This document shows, piece after piece, positions 10,884 through 22,796 of a DNA stretch of 64,000 nt. Source of the stretch: Steinernema hermaphroditum. Lineage: Eukaryota; Nematoda; Chromadorea; Rhabditida; Steinernematidae. Within the stretch, counting starts at the first letter, position 1. Every line of letters begins with the position of its first letter. The translations under genes were made by a program, and so were the position numbers. The notes beneath the pieces are model-generated. The model made no database searches. It saw nothing but the letters and a program-made list of their open reading frames with translations, and was not told the DNA's origin. The stretch covers positions 11,408,001 to 11,472,000 of the forward strand of contig CM059625.1 of NCBI GenBank assembly GCA_030435675.1, written 5' to 3'.

Positions 10884-12476
10884 TCAAGGAGTACCAGAGC
10901 CTTGTTGATCGTTGAGCCATTTTTCCATCTCCGATGCTTCCTGGTCGCTCATCATCGTAGGCTTCTGATTAGTGGCAGAGGACAGACCAATTTCCGCTTG
11001 ATCGTGAATGTAAGCAGGGTTTGACGAACCTGACTCCACTTCTGCAAAACTCATTAAGGTTGCACATTATGTTGGAAGAACTTACTGAGATTGCTGAGCT
11101 GGTCTGTCAGCGTACTAGGCTTAGAGTCGATATCGATGAGAAGGTCACTCTTGGATGCCTGATTGGACGAGCTCCTATTCGAGAAGTAACGGTCGTACTT
11201 TGTGAAGACATTGTTTAACTCATCGTTTATAACCAAAAGTTCGTCTGTATATGAGATGCATATCAATATGGTCCTTTCAAAAACTAGAACTTACAGGTTA
11301 CTTCGTCGTTAGTGATCACGGGGATCAGCTCTCGGATGCGCTCCTGCATCTGACGGCAGGTGCTGTTCAGCTCGTTTAGGAAATTAAGTTCCTCTGGATT
11401 TTCGTTTCCCGGCGTGAGCTGGGAGAGAAGATCGCGCATGACCGTAAGGTTTGTGTTCACAATGTCCAACTCCGAACGCAATTTCACCAGTTGATCAGGT
11501 CCTGCGGCAACCGGTCCGGATATAGGAGCCAAAGTGGCGTTTTCGTTCTACAATATCATCATAAGACTTGTTCAAGGAAAAGCTCAAAGAACAGAATAAC
11601 GACAAAATTACTGTACTTACGGAACGAAGAGTCTGAGTTTCTGTCGTAATAGGAGCAGGAGGTTGATCTTGTGGTTGATTGAAAACAGTCTGTAAGAAAG
11701 CATGACACACCATCTCAACCACGAATACAACAGAAGAAACGACTGTAGTGCAAATAGACTTACTCTCTTTGGAGTGATAATCGGAGCCATCGAATCAAGA
11801 TCGGTCATAGGGAATTCCACACCTTTATTCTTCAGCTCGTCGTACACTTCGCAGACACCTTGAAGAGCAGCTGTAGCACGGAAAGCATCAGCCCAAGACT
11901 GAAATGTGGCTTTAAACCGAATAACATCTTTCATTGTACCTGGATCAAGCTGAGAATCCGTTCCTGAATCACTTGAGGGGCATCGAACTTTGGGCCAATC
12001 AAGCGGACTAGCTCCATTATGAAAGCCTTATCACAAACAAGAACTTTGAATCGCTGGTCGCAATTTTTGACGCATGTTTCAAGCACCGTCAATGTGTACA
12101 TTACAGTCGTATTGTTCTTCGCAATTTCAGTTTGGAGACGCTTTCGGATCGCACGAATGGCATCTCTTCCTCTTAAATAAAGTCATTGAAGGAAACAAAG
12201 CCTCCACACTTACCCTTCCTCCGTATTGTTGATAAAATCGCAAATTTCCATGTTCAGACCCCAGTTTTCTGTGGCCAAAATGTTCGCGTCCGTTGCCATT
12301 TCTAAATACATATCAATTTTTGCGGTTCCAGCTGTGCAAACTTTACCGATTTTCCGTCCGATCGCTGTCTCGAATGGGTTTCCTTGAAGAAAATTTGAAA
12401 CCTTTTCGCCGACTGTATGCGCGGCTTCCTTGGCCGACTCCATAGCACTGTTTACCTGTTCCTGCATTCCGTTCAT
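10884..12476 (-). CDS. TOM1-like endosomal adaptor (VHS and GAT domains)
   Basis: Eight exons: 12476-12347, 12301-12214, 12171-11940, 11898-11764, 11689-11621, 11547-11295, 11244-11086, 11041-10884; 407 aa. The ATG directly follows a cgcttcag acceptor. A VHS domain covers about residues 25-160 ([43 protein letters not shown]). The GAT domain at about 225-320 has [18 protein letters not shown] and [18 protein letters not shown], both TOM1 signatures that bind ubiquitin and Tollip-type partners. TOM1 sorts ubiquitinated cargo at endosomes. The first intron (45 nt) stays open and in frame if unspliced; removing it restores KIE-MATD, as in vertebrate TOM1. Two downstream exons may give alternative ends (separate entries). 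Confidence 0.92.
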
Positions 12477-13577
12477 CTGAAGCGAAGATTTAAAAAAACA
12501 TCACCGCTTTTCAAGTCATAAAGCACAACGGGAAATAACAGTAACGGGGAAATAACAAGGAAAACGCAAAACGGATGACGCTGGGGAACGCTTGACACAA
12601 CAACGGTACAGCAAATGGGAGACAAACAAAATGTTTTGCCTGTGTGAGTTTCTCGCCTATTGATTACACGACGCCACGGCGCTACCGGAAACAACGGCAA
12701 ACGCGGCACCGGTATGCGTTGAAAACGTTGAAAAGCGACTCAAGCTGCCCCGGCGGCTTATATTAAAGAGCACGGGGAACACTGTCCAGCGGATTCTTCA
12801 CCGAGTTCATTAATAAATGAAATTGATTGGTGGATTCGCTTCAAGAACCGTTGCGTCATTGCGCGATGCACGTTCAAACGTATATGGATGATGCCTCTGA
12901 ACAGCGTATTCTAACGAGATTGATGATAAGGGAGAAGCAAACATGGTGTCAACGCTTGAGAGCGAACGACGAAAGATGTGAGTCATAAACATCGAATAGT
13001 CCAGCAGCAAACAGAGTTGTGTACTTCGTTCACGGAATTTAATTTGACGCCTACATTTTCTCGGATGGCTAGTAAATTTTACAGAAGTCCAACGGCACGC
13101 AACTCAACCACAGCCACTGCATATATTGGCCGTCTTCAGTCGTCAGCAGTCATTTCAAGTGCTGCGCAACCGACACATATCGACCGAAACAGCACTATCG
13201 ACCCAGTGAAAAAGCAACTGCATTCTTGTTTGCGAAATTGTATTGCACCCGCTTCTCCGTTGGCGATTGCGAAAACCAGCAATCGGTTATAAACGTGGAA
13301 CATTTCCAACCGCTTTAATTTCCCCCAAAAGTATAAATTAACACAAACAACACCGACAGCCATAAGAGATAAACATTACTTGCACAAATGTTGAAAGGGT
13401 TCACAATCTCACCGGTGAGAACCGAAAATGAAGCAGACAATGTCTTATGGTCTCTACAACGAACAACTTTACAAGTTCTGAGATCAACCACCCGCATGAG
13501 ACAGTAGTTCTCGTTCTGCAACGCCGTCGTTCAACTTGCTACCTTCTGGCTAACGTTTCGTTTGTGTTGATGAAGCT
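12477..13577. other. Intergenic between two minus-strand genes
   Basis: About 1.1 kb between the end of the GTPBP1-like gene and the start of the TOM1-like gene. No supported gene. The distance is long for a classical nematode operon spacer. Confidence 0.45.
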
Positions 13578-15682
13578 CTAAACGATAATATACCCAAGTT
13601 TACTTAACGAATCTGTCTGGGTAGTACCTTTCTTTTTATGGTGACGAGCTGATTTTGCAGAAGCAATAGCCGACTGGTGAGGGTGAATTTTCATGATAGT
13701 TCCAACAGCTTTGGTTCGACCCTCGCGGAAGACCATTTTCGTTCCAATCCTGAGATACTCAGGCTGTCGTATAAATTTAAAAGTGGCTACACCACGATCT
13801 CCTGTTCTCAGGACGTCCTTGTCTAAGGCTATTATGGTAGCTGTTTGACGAACCGATCCAACATGAACTAAAGCGAAAAATCGATTTACAGATCTATGGC
13901 TTCGTACCCATAGCTTGATAGTTAGTGGCAATAGTTGTTGGATGGTGAAGGATCAGAACCTCCGCATCGAACTGATAGCACGACTGAGGGGTAACTTCCG
14001 GTGAAACCAGCACCATTCCTTTTCGTACATCCTTCTTCGTCTGCTTTCTAAACATATGTAACATTCAATTCAATATTTATCGCATTTACGTGCCTCAATG
14101 CGAAGGATGCTGTCTGTCCACACTTCACTGTCGTGACAGGCATTCGTTTACGGTGAATTGATTTTATGGGGACAGGTACAAACTCTCCGATGCTGTTTGG
14201 TCCTAACTGCAGATTGTCGCCTAAGGAAATCTTCCCACTGAGGCAAGTTCCCGAAACTACGGTGCCTACACCATCAACCTAAAATTCAGTTGCTAAGTTA
14301 GCAGTGTGAACAGACATACCCAATAGATATCATCAATTTGGAACTCCGTTGGGTTCGTTGCGCTAAAGGTGCGATGAAGTGGGACTATGTTCAAAAATTC
14401 CTTTAGAAGAGGTAGGTTTGTTCCTGCTACGTTCGAAACTTGGAAGACGGGGCAAATCCTGAAACACTAAACTGACGCACGACCTTCAAATCTTCTCTAT
14501 ACTTAGCTGAGGTAAAGTTCGTTGCGGCGTGCACCACGTCTTCTGAATTAGCTATCAGAACAGGTCGTTTTCTCGCACTTTTCATCAACTTGTTCAAGTT
14601 TTTAAGTGTTTCTTCCAGCACGGGCTTCGGACACATGTCAATCTTTGTAACAACTATGAATACTGGAACTCCAAGTGACAGGGCAAGAGAAAGATGTTCT
14701 CGAGTAGTCCCAATAATGCCTGCATTAGCTCCTATCTATTTTCAGTTTGCATAATACAAGAGATCAACGTTGTTGAACAAACCATTAGCATTGTGTAATC
14801 GGGCATGTGACCAGTCATTCCAAAAATTGTCGTCTTCAGATATTTCTCATGTCCGGCAAGATCTATGAACGTCACAACCTGCAATAATCGATCGCTGACA
14901 GACTTCATATAGTGCTAGACCTTTGCTGCTTCGCGACAAATGTTAACCCAATCCAACTGGTGCTTGTGAGGATCGGGCTTATTTACCACTTCTCCGCGGA
15001 TGTTGAATCCCAAGATATCATTTCCAACCGATGACGTTCTTCCTGACTCAAATTCGTGCTTGTGACGAAAAAGTTTCTGACGAGCGTGTCCGCGGCCGTC
15101 GTCAAGAACGCCGTGAGTCAACACGCCGAGAAGAGTCGACTTTCCGGCGTCTACGTTTCCGACTACAGCAACGCGCACCTAAATCGACGCACCTTACAGT
15201 AAGCATACTGCGTCATATTAGATTCGAACCTCGATAAAGTCTACATCGTCAAAGGGCTGTCTTACAAGCACCATTTTCGTGTACAGATCATTTCCTGCGA
15301 GAAGAGTTGCATGACTGTTTACTATAAATCCGTTGCCCACTAGTATTTGAGTGTTGTTGTCTATAGCCTTTTCCAAATCCTGAAGAGGTAGTCCTAAACG
15401 AGAAAAAGAATATTGCTGTTGATGGCGTGATACAGTACCTTTCTCATTGGAGTTTCCTTCCCAAGAATAGCCGATTTCTATCAAAGCCTCACCGTCCCCT
15501 TTGATCAATAATTCTTTAACCAGTTCCAAATATCTTGAGATCGCCTTTGAAGAGGGATTTAACAGAAAGAACTTGTCCAGAAGTTGAGGCGGCTCCTTAT
15601 CCTCAACGAAGGTCAGCTTGTTTTCTATATCCAGTGTCGCATCGTCGTCATCACCAAACAGTGTAGATGCAGCTTGCTCCAT
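13578..15682 (-). CDS. cgp-1: GTPBP1-type translational GTPase
   Basis: Nine exons: 15682-15439, 15393-15230, 15178-14921, 14878-14783, 14735-14503, 14458-14320, 14278-14094, 14047-13908, 13867-13578; 582 aa. The ATG follows ctttgcag directly. The GTPase domain starts at about residue 137 with P-loop GNVDAGKST (143-151), switch [10 protein letters not shown] (about 228) and base-contact TKID (about 284). The family-specific runs [45 protein letters not shown] and [12 protein letters not shown] place it in the GTPBP1/2 group rather than EF-Tu. GTPBP1/2 are EF-1A-like GTPases linked to ribosome rescue and mRNA turnover. The basic tail (ARHHKKKG) follows the last beta-barrel. Intron 7 may use a GC donor (see findings). 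Confidence 0.93.
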
Positions 15683-16634
15683 CTGCAAAGCAAAAATTAC
15701 TGTGGCTCACTCTTGCATGCTACTTTTATGAACAAGCAGTTTCTCACGTTTGTTTGACCAGAAAATCAATACCATCAATCAAGCGAAAGGTGACCTACAA
15801 GAGCACGCGACAACAATATGTGACACGTGAAAAGCACAATTTAGTTTATTTACTAGCGCCTTGTACAAGTGGAACACGAACACGCACGTGCAAAGATGGC
15901 GCGAATCAGTTCTTTTATAGTGATAGACAGCGCCACGATGATGTAATGTTTCCTAACCCAATAGCAACGTTGTTCAATGAAAAGAATGACTCAAGCTTAG
16001 TTTGTCGCCAATATCACTGAAATCATACTGAAAAAGAGCCATATTCCGGATTATAAGCGAAAGATGATGGAATTTCAGATTTTTCTCAGGCGCAAGCAGG
16101 ACTTTTATCACAAGCGCAGCAAACAAAGACAAAACAATAAGATAAACGCTCGACGTTCTTACACTATCTTCTTGCAGCATAGCGGCAAGTGCAACCTGCT
16201 TCAGTACAGATAACTGAGCTATGAAGTGGCGCACAAGATCTTGCCCCGTCGCGCAGCAAAAGTGCTGGGTGGACAGCAGAAAACACGACTGCAAAAATCG
16301 GCTGTACACATCTGACGTGAAACTTTCGCGCGTTGAACATGTGGCTTGAACACATGGTGCGGCGTCTTATTCACTTCGCACAGTTTTCGATCGGCCACCC
16401 AAGTCGTTTTGCACCCAAATCATCAATTAAATCGATTATGCGATAGAAGATTGAATCGAATTGCTTAGCATGAAGCGCCTTCGCATATGCGTCTAACCGG
16501 TTTATGATTTCTTTCTTGTCTTCACACCACCTTCTAATGTGTTTGCTGTATTCGCAAAGCGTGTGTATCTATGTTTCTGCTACAATCTATAAATTGTCCA
16601 AGATCCATTTATGCTTCTTTCAGCCTCGCTGAAC
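15683..16634. other. Divergent promoter region between cgp-1 and the CCM2 homologue
   Basis: About 950 bp separating divergent starts. It contains one minus-strand open frame of 111 codons (15974-16309) with a single hydrophobic stretch (VYLIVLSLFAALVIKVLLA). I cannot tell whether that frame is an expressed small membrane protein. Confidence 0.45.
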
Positions 16635-18309
16635 ATGGGAGACGAGAGTGCAAACGGTACTGTTACTGAGGAAGCGACCGCCATTCATTCTTACAAAATA
16701 AAGGTCTTGTGGTCGCAATTTGCTCGAATTCACACTTGTCTTTTTTTAGTATGCAGGACTCGTGCCTGAAATTAGTTCAGATATTGACCCAAGTGGCCGC
16801 ACGGACCTGTTGAAGATCCTCGATAAGGCTAAAGTATGCTGAAATTCATCACAAAGTCGTTTCCATTTGTGCCTTTAGCTCGCTGGGCACATTGCCAGTC
16901 ATCATGAGTCACTGTCCGATTTTGTCGAGGATGCGTTTTTTGACATTTATTCGCACCACATCCAGATCAGAAGCACGGACAACTTAGTTTGTGGGAAAAT
17001 ATGATATCGACACTTTATCAGCATTCTAGGAAGTGCTTCTTACAGTGCCCATAGATATGATAGCGTCTGTTGGATTTGTTCGTGAGGAAACACTGAATAT
17101 ATTGCCTATTAAGATTGGAGAGAGGAATGGAAATCGTGAATTGTACGACCTTGCAGTTGTATATTGTAGGCATTCAGTTAGGTTAATTCCACAATCAATC
17201 ACTATGGTGTCTGTTTAGGAGAACGCTGAAATGATATGCCGCCAGCTTGAGAATTGGTTCCAACAGGTTTACAAAGAGGCTGTAAGCACGCTGGAAAGCC
17301 GAGACCTCAGTTCTTTCAGTAGGGCGTAATTGAGTTTCTCAATCTAGGAAATATTTTAGAACGAAGTTCGGGATCTTGCGCTTCACCACTCGGCGATCGA
17401 CCTCAATTGTGCGACATCTGCGTTACTTATTGAGTTTTCTAATTTGCACTTACTTCAGCATTACCGGCTCGAACACTGACTTAAGCATTACGATTCGTAA
17501 TCCGACTCAATCTTCACCGAATACGAGTGACTCGGGAAAGACGGCCGACCTTGTTAACGAATACATAACAATGGTTAGTGGTTAACGCTCGTTAAAGGAC
17601 GGCTGACATCTCTATTTCAGCTGTCCGCATGCTTAACTCACGAAGAGCTTCGTCAATTTGCCACGCTAATGAAGCGCTGGCAAGAAGGCAACATGCCCAT
17701 TTTGGAATTTGCCCAAAAACTTATGGAGCTATACGGAACGGAAAGAAAACATCTACTTGCGAGTAAGATGCCTGCCCTTCATTTCATATTCTGATTAAGT
17801 ATTCTTCTAATGGGAACGCAAAAGAATTTATACTGAATAGGGTATTGAGCGCCGTCTTCTCTTTCCCAGAAAGAAGAACCATTATTGCGTTGCATGGCAA
17901 AGTTTGGTCTTCTTCGTCTTTCTCTTTCTTAAGAACGAATATCGATTTTTCTAGCCTCTGTTTACTATTAGAGAAGAGAAGCGCTTCTCACTTAACGCAT
18001 GCAGAGCAGAGTCGGAGTGGCAGATCTCGTCAACTTGACGACAGCTCCTCTTTGCGCTTTTGAATTAGTCATTTTGCCAAAGTGTATGTGAGGCTACAAA
18101 AGTTCCCAGTGTTCTTAACCCCTGAAAACCAAATGTTCGCTTCAGGGATGCGTCATTTGCTACGAGGAGCGAATAATGAGGACGTAGAAGCGCTCAATCG
18201 TTTTCTGTGTGTGAATGCTGTGACTGAAAATGCTGCTTCTCCTTTGGCAACCGGGGAATTCAGTTTGACCACTGACAGCTCCCCAGGCGTATTCGATAAC
18301 ATTAGGTAG
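16635..18309 (+). CDS. ccm-2: CCM2/malcavernin homologue (PTB plus harmonin-homology domain)
   Basis: Nine exons: 16635-16703, 16750-16833, 16879-16986, 17030-17155, 17219-17281, 17360-17421, 17459-17573, 17621-17762, 18146-18309; 310 aa. Residues about 18-150 resemble the CCM2 PTB domain (YAGLVPEI, TVPIDMIASVGFVRE ending in a helix WFQQVYKEA). Residues about 195-280 resemble the CCM2 harmonin-homology domain (THEELRQFATLMKRW, FAQKLMELYGTERKHLL, a match to LYGDSRKFLL in vertebrates). CCM2 is a scaffold for KRIT1/CCM1, CCM3 and MEKK3. The protein is shorter than vertebrate CCM2 (about 444 aa). The start lies 11 nt after a tttcag acceptor. The call rests on the two-domain order rather than on any single motif. 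Confidence 0.8.
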
Positions 18310-21300
18310 GTGTGTTTTTCCGTTCTATATTGTTGGCTCTCACGATCTCAATCTCATTTGTTCCCTTACTATGTCGTACGTTCAATACTTTTTTTGTTTT
18401 ATAAATCAGAAAACATGCCCTCGAGATGCTTTTTAACTTTCGGACAGAACCTGCTCCAAGTAAACGTTCAGTCCAAGCCTCGTGTTGATCGAGTAAGTGG
18501 CGTTAATCAGCAGTCGTGATCACAACCGTGGCTGTTTAAAACAAGGGGAGTGCCGTATCACTGAAATGGGCACACGCGAAAGCAATTTTCCATTGGAAAG
18601 CTCATCCCATAAAAATTAAAGTCAGATGCTAGACTGCCTTTCTTCTCAAAATTTCATTTGCTTTTACTGGTTGGGTGAAGGCGACTGCCGCCCTTTCGAA
18701 TCGCTCAAAACCGTGCTTTTTCGCATTGGATCTTCACATGTACTTAACCGTCTGTACTTTTTGCGTAAATAATCTTGAGTTCGACAGGATTCTTCATAAC
18801 TACGCAAATACTACGCAACTATAAAATCCGACGTTCAAAGTACCATGTTTTTATGAAACAGCACCTGGCTGGCAAATGCCATATCGATTGGTGGAAGAAG
18901 AAATGAAGTCTTATATTCCCACCCGCGAGGCAGCTCTTTCTAGTAGCTTACTCAAGTACTCCCATGTTGTGTTCGATGAACCATGAATGAGGAGTTCGCG
19001 TCTTTCTTTTCCTCTGGAAAAGAGATCTTGTAGAACGCGTTAATGTTTTCCAGTAACTAACAGAGTGAACTTTATCATTAGCAAACTTAATTGGAGATCT
19101 CAAGTTGGCCTGAAGTTTAGAAGTTGTGTGAACGTTGCTGATTATGACAACGACACGTTAATTGAACCTGTGGATCTTTTCGTGTCCGGGGTACAATGAG
19201 TAGGGCATAGCGCAAAGCCCTTGAAATGGACCCTTATTTTTTGAAATGAGGTCTCGCGACGCTTCTCTCTGTACTTTTGTTGACAATGTCCAGACAAACA
19301 CCGTCTCGCCTCCAAGCTCTCGGTAACGCCACTTGCAGATCAGTGCTAATCGCCGCGTGTTCTCATGGTTACTGCGCATAGTTTTTTTACATATACGTTA
19401 GAGGGAGTGGGATCTAGAAAAGTTCTAAATGAAATTCCAAACTCTGACATGCTTTGATATGAAAATTTCGTTTAAAAATCGAACTTTTCTTTTGAGCATA
19501 TACAGTAAAGATACAGTCTAAACGGCACACATATAAATCTTGAGTGGAATGTTGCCAAATTTAATTTCCTTCCGCTGTTCGAGGAACATTTTCACATAAA
19601 ACATCTTTAATGCGATCGCTTATGCCTTCCTTGTTGCATTACAGTGTAATCAGCGCGCAAATCGCCCAACAAACCACTTTCGTGCAAAGCTTTATATTTA
19701 TAATGATAGATGCTTATCAGCACATTGTTCTCAAAGCAAGTGCGCTCCACTGGAACAAGAGAGACAATTGTGCGCTCAAGCCTACATGTTCTTTCGAATT
19801 AGGCTTATATTTTCACTTTTAGGGTAGGCATGAAAGTTATCCTGTAATATTACTGTAGAAGGATATTTGCAAATGAATACAGCTTCGCATACACGTCAAA
19901 TTCCACGGCATTGTCTGTGTAAAGTGGTGCGATCACGTTGATTTGTCATCCTGCGCATAGCGAGGAAATTCCTGCAAGGACGACGACCGTCTTTGCTCGG
20001 AGTGACGTTTCCCCTAGCTGTTGCTGGAATATTTCAGATCTCGGCGGTTTTAAATGGTAACGAATCTTTAATCCAAATGGCAATCGTAACGTAACTGGGT
20101 CGCGTGCGTCTGCATAAGAAAGATCCACTCCGCTACATATTTCCTATCAGGTGGAACGTCTTTTTTCTTTATCGTATTGACTGAACAAGTTTCATTGATC
20201 AAACAGGGCTGTTCAAGCAGAATTGATTTTTCGACGCTTCTTGTTTTGAGCAAGCGATTGTTTTCAAACCACTGTTTATATACATATATAGCCGAGCGGC
20301 AAGTGATAAAAAAGACTGACAAACAATTCGATATCAGTGCCTGCAGCACTCGATCATGCAGCGACAGATCACTACTACTCTGCCTCTTCCAGTGCTGCCT
20401 TACCGTAAACATGCACATTGCCTGCGTTATTTCTTTAGAATGTTCTTCGGTACGCAATTTTTTAATCGTTTTACTGTATTCGGTTTTCACGGCAAATATG
20501 ACAGAAATCATTGTGTTCCGCTTAATCGCCGATCGTGTTGACGACCCATTCGGTGTAGCTTTTCGCTAATACAGTGGGTGTGCTGCATTTGATGTGCATG
20601 TGGTGTTAGTCGTTAAAGTCCAATAAAAACCAGTTGTGCTAGCGCTGTTGCAAACGTCTGTTTCAAAGAAGCGTACTTAAAAAAGATCCTTATGTGAAAT
20701 AATAGGAATTTCTTGAGTGCTTTCGCTCTCGGGTTTCGTTATTTAAATCTGAGCTACTTCGAGAAAGTAATCATAAAAACGAGGGGGTGATTTCAAACGA
20801 CTGTTTACATCCTTCTTTAATTTATTTTTCTCGCACGTTACAAAACATCGTTTCTTATCAGGAGTTCTTTCAGTAAAAGTCAAGAGGAGAGCTAGAAAAA
20901 AACCAGTTGCGGCAAGAGCGCGGCATTGCCGATTTGCGATCGATGTCGTCTGCCGTCTTTAGTTGCTTTCCTCTTTTCCTCGCTGCAACCACCTGGCATC
21001 GCGTGATAGATGACGCCGTGTGTGACTTGCGATTGCTAACTGAACTACCTGATCTCGCTGGTACGCCACTATCGGACTCACTGTTGAACAAGTGCACTTG
21101 GAATGATATTTTGATGACACTTTTTTTCTGGAATTTGTTTTTTTTTCTGTTTTTTTTATTTTTTATTCAAAAATCAACGTTTGTGGTTTTATTTTCCTGT
21201 CACTGATTTATCTCTTAAAATCTCATTGATACTTTCCATGTTACGCTGTTTATGACGTTAAGTATTTAGTGCCAGCAGCGATTCGTGGTCGACATCGGAC

Positions 21301-22796
21301 GGTCGAAAGTATTCTTCTCGTTACCAGTACTCGCCAGATAAATAGTTGGTTGAAGTATTCTAGACGGCTTTCGTGAAGTACATTTACAAGCAATTGTTTT
21401 ATGGTGTTTTGTAAGAATGCCGTAATCCTTTATGGGATTAATGAACTCTATTTGTGATTTCTTGCATGAGTGGTATTGCTTGTGAGCCTGGTCACTTTCG
21501 ATTGTTGTTCTTAATGGGAGGATTTCAGACGACACGGTCCCTTTTCCTTGCTCTCGAAATAGTCCGATGTTCATTTACAAACGACGGTTTTCCAACTTTG
21601 GGATTATGTTGTTTTCGCCGTTCGAATCGGAATTTTGTCCCGCTTTGAAGAATTTAATTCATTTTGAGCTCGTGCTTGCTATCGATCTTTTCCTACTAGG
21701 TGGCAACTATAGCCGAAATAATACTCAATTATCGAATTTGCCGCATCGCCGCTTTGATGCCTTTTTCCCATTTGGGTTGGGCTAGTGTTGTGTGTGCGCT
21801 TTTCGGTGATGCAGCGAAAATTCCTTATCGAACAACCTTTTTTGTTTTGTTTTAAAAATATCTGTCTTTTACACTGTTCGAGTTTTTCATTTTCCGAGCA
21901 ATGTTAGGTTGGACATATGTTTGCAAGTTTTGCATAGATGAGGCCACTATTGCAAGTAACAGTCTGCTCAAATCGTCCCACAGTCGGTGTTTATTGTGCT
22001 CCGGATTGGACACATATGTTTCTTACCGCCGCTGCAATGGCACGCTGCAGCGCACTGTGGGCTGGGATTTACGTTTGTTGCTATGTTAGGTGACTCTTGA
22101 AACGCAGCGCATAAAGCGACACAAAGCGGCGCTCAGCCGCATACGGTAGACAAATGTCTGCGTTCTTGGCACGCTCGTTGCTGCAAAGGTGTACAGGGTG
22201 TTTTGGTGAGTGTTTTTCAAATTGGTTACATGTTTGATGCGCTGCTGGTGTTGACGTGTGAGTCCGGTTTTTCCTTTTCTGACATTGGCTGATTTTCCGT
22301 TTTGACTTACTGATGCAGTGATTTCATCGAGTGAATGGCTTCTCGATCAGTTTTTTTTCGATATTTATTACGAATTACGAATTATTACGCTGTTCGCTTC
22401 CGTGAAAATAAGTGGTACCTACTCCAATTTTGTAGTAGTGTGAAAAGGGCCCCTTGTATGCGTTGCGGACCAGGCGGGCTTCGCGCCTGTCACAGGACGC
22501 GGGCTGTGGGAATGAGAATAACAATTCTCGTGCGGTAATTGAGTTTTGGTAATACTACGTTATTTAACGCTGTTCGTTATGTTCAGCATGAAGGTGCGTT
22601 CAATATCTACGCGTTTAACTCAACTGAATTGCGTGTTTGTCGCGTTTGAGTGATATAGACACGGCCTTTCAGTGCCACTGCCCTTCAGCTATTTGTTGTC
22701 AGCGTCTACTGCTCGAATCGGTTGTGTTTACCACTAGCTCGTTGGTTGCTCATTTCGCTCTCTTCGGTCCTGTCCTGTGACCCCTATCTATCGTCG
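18310..22796. other. Large intergenic or regulatory region upstream of egl-4
   Basis: About 4.5 kb without a gene I can support. Open frames on both strands are short, overlap each other and lack splice logic. T-rich tracts occur near 21121-21170. Alternative promoters or first exons of egl-4, which has several isoforms in Caenorhabditis, could lie here. Confidence 0.4.

Noticed and set aside
20068..20569. Two long overlapping frames on opposite strands
   Set aside because: Each mirrors the other, neither has splice signals or family resemblance, and the base composition is that of the surrounding intergenic DNA.
22722..22796. Upstream extension of the egl-4 first exon
   Set aside because: The frame is open but has no ATG before 22797; it begins at a TTG.
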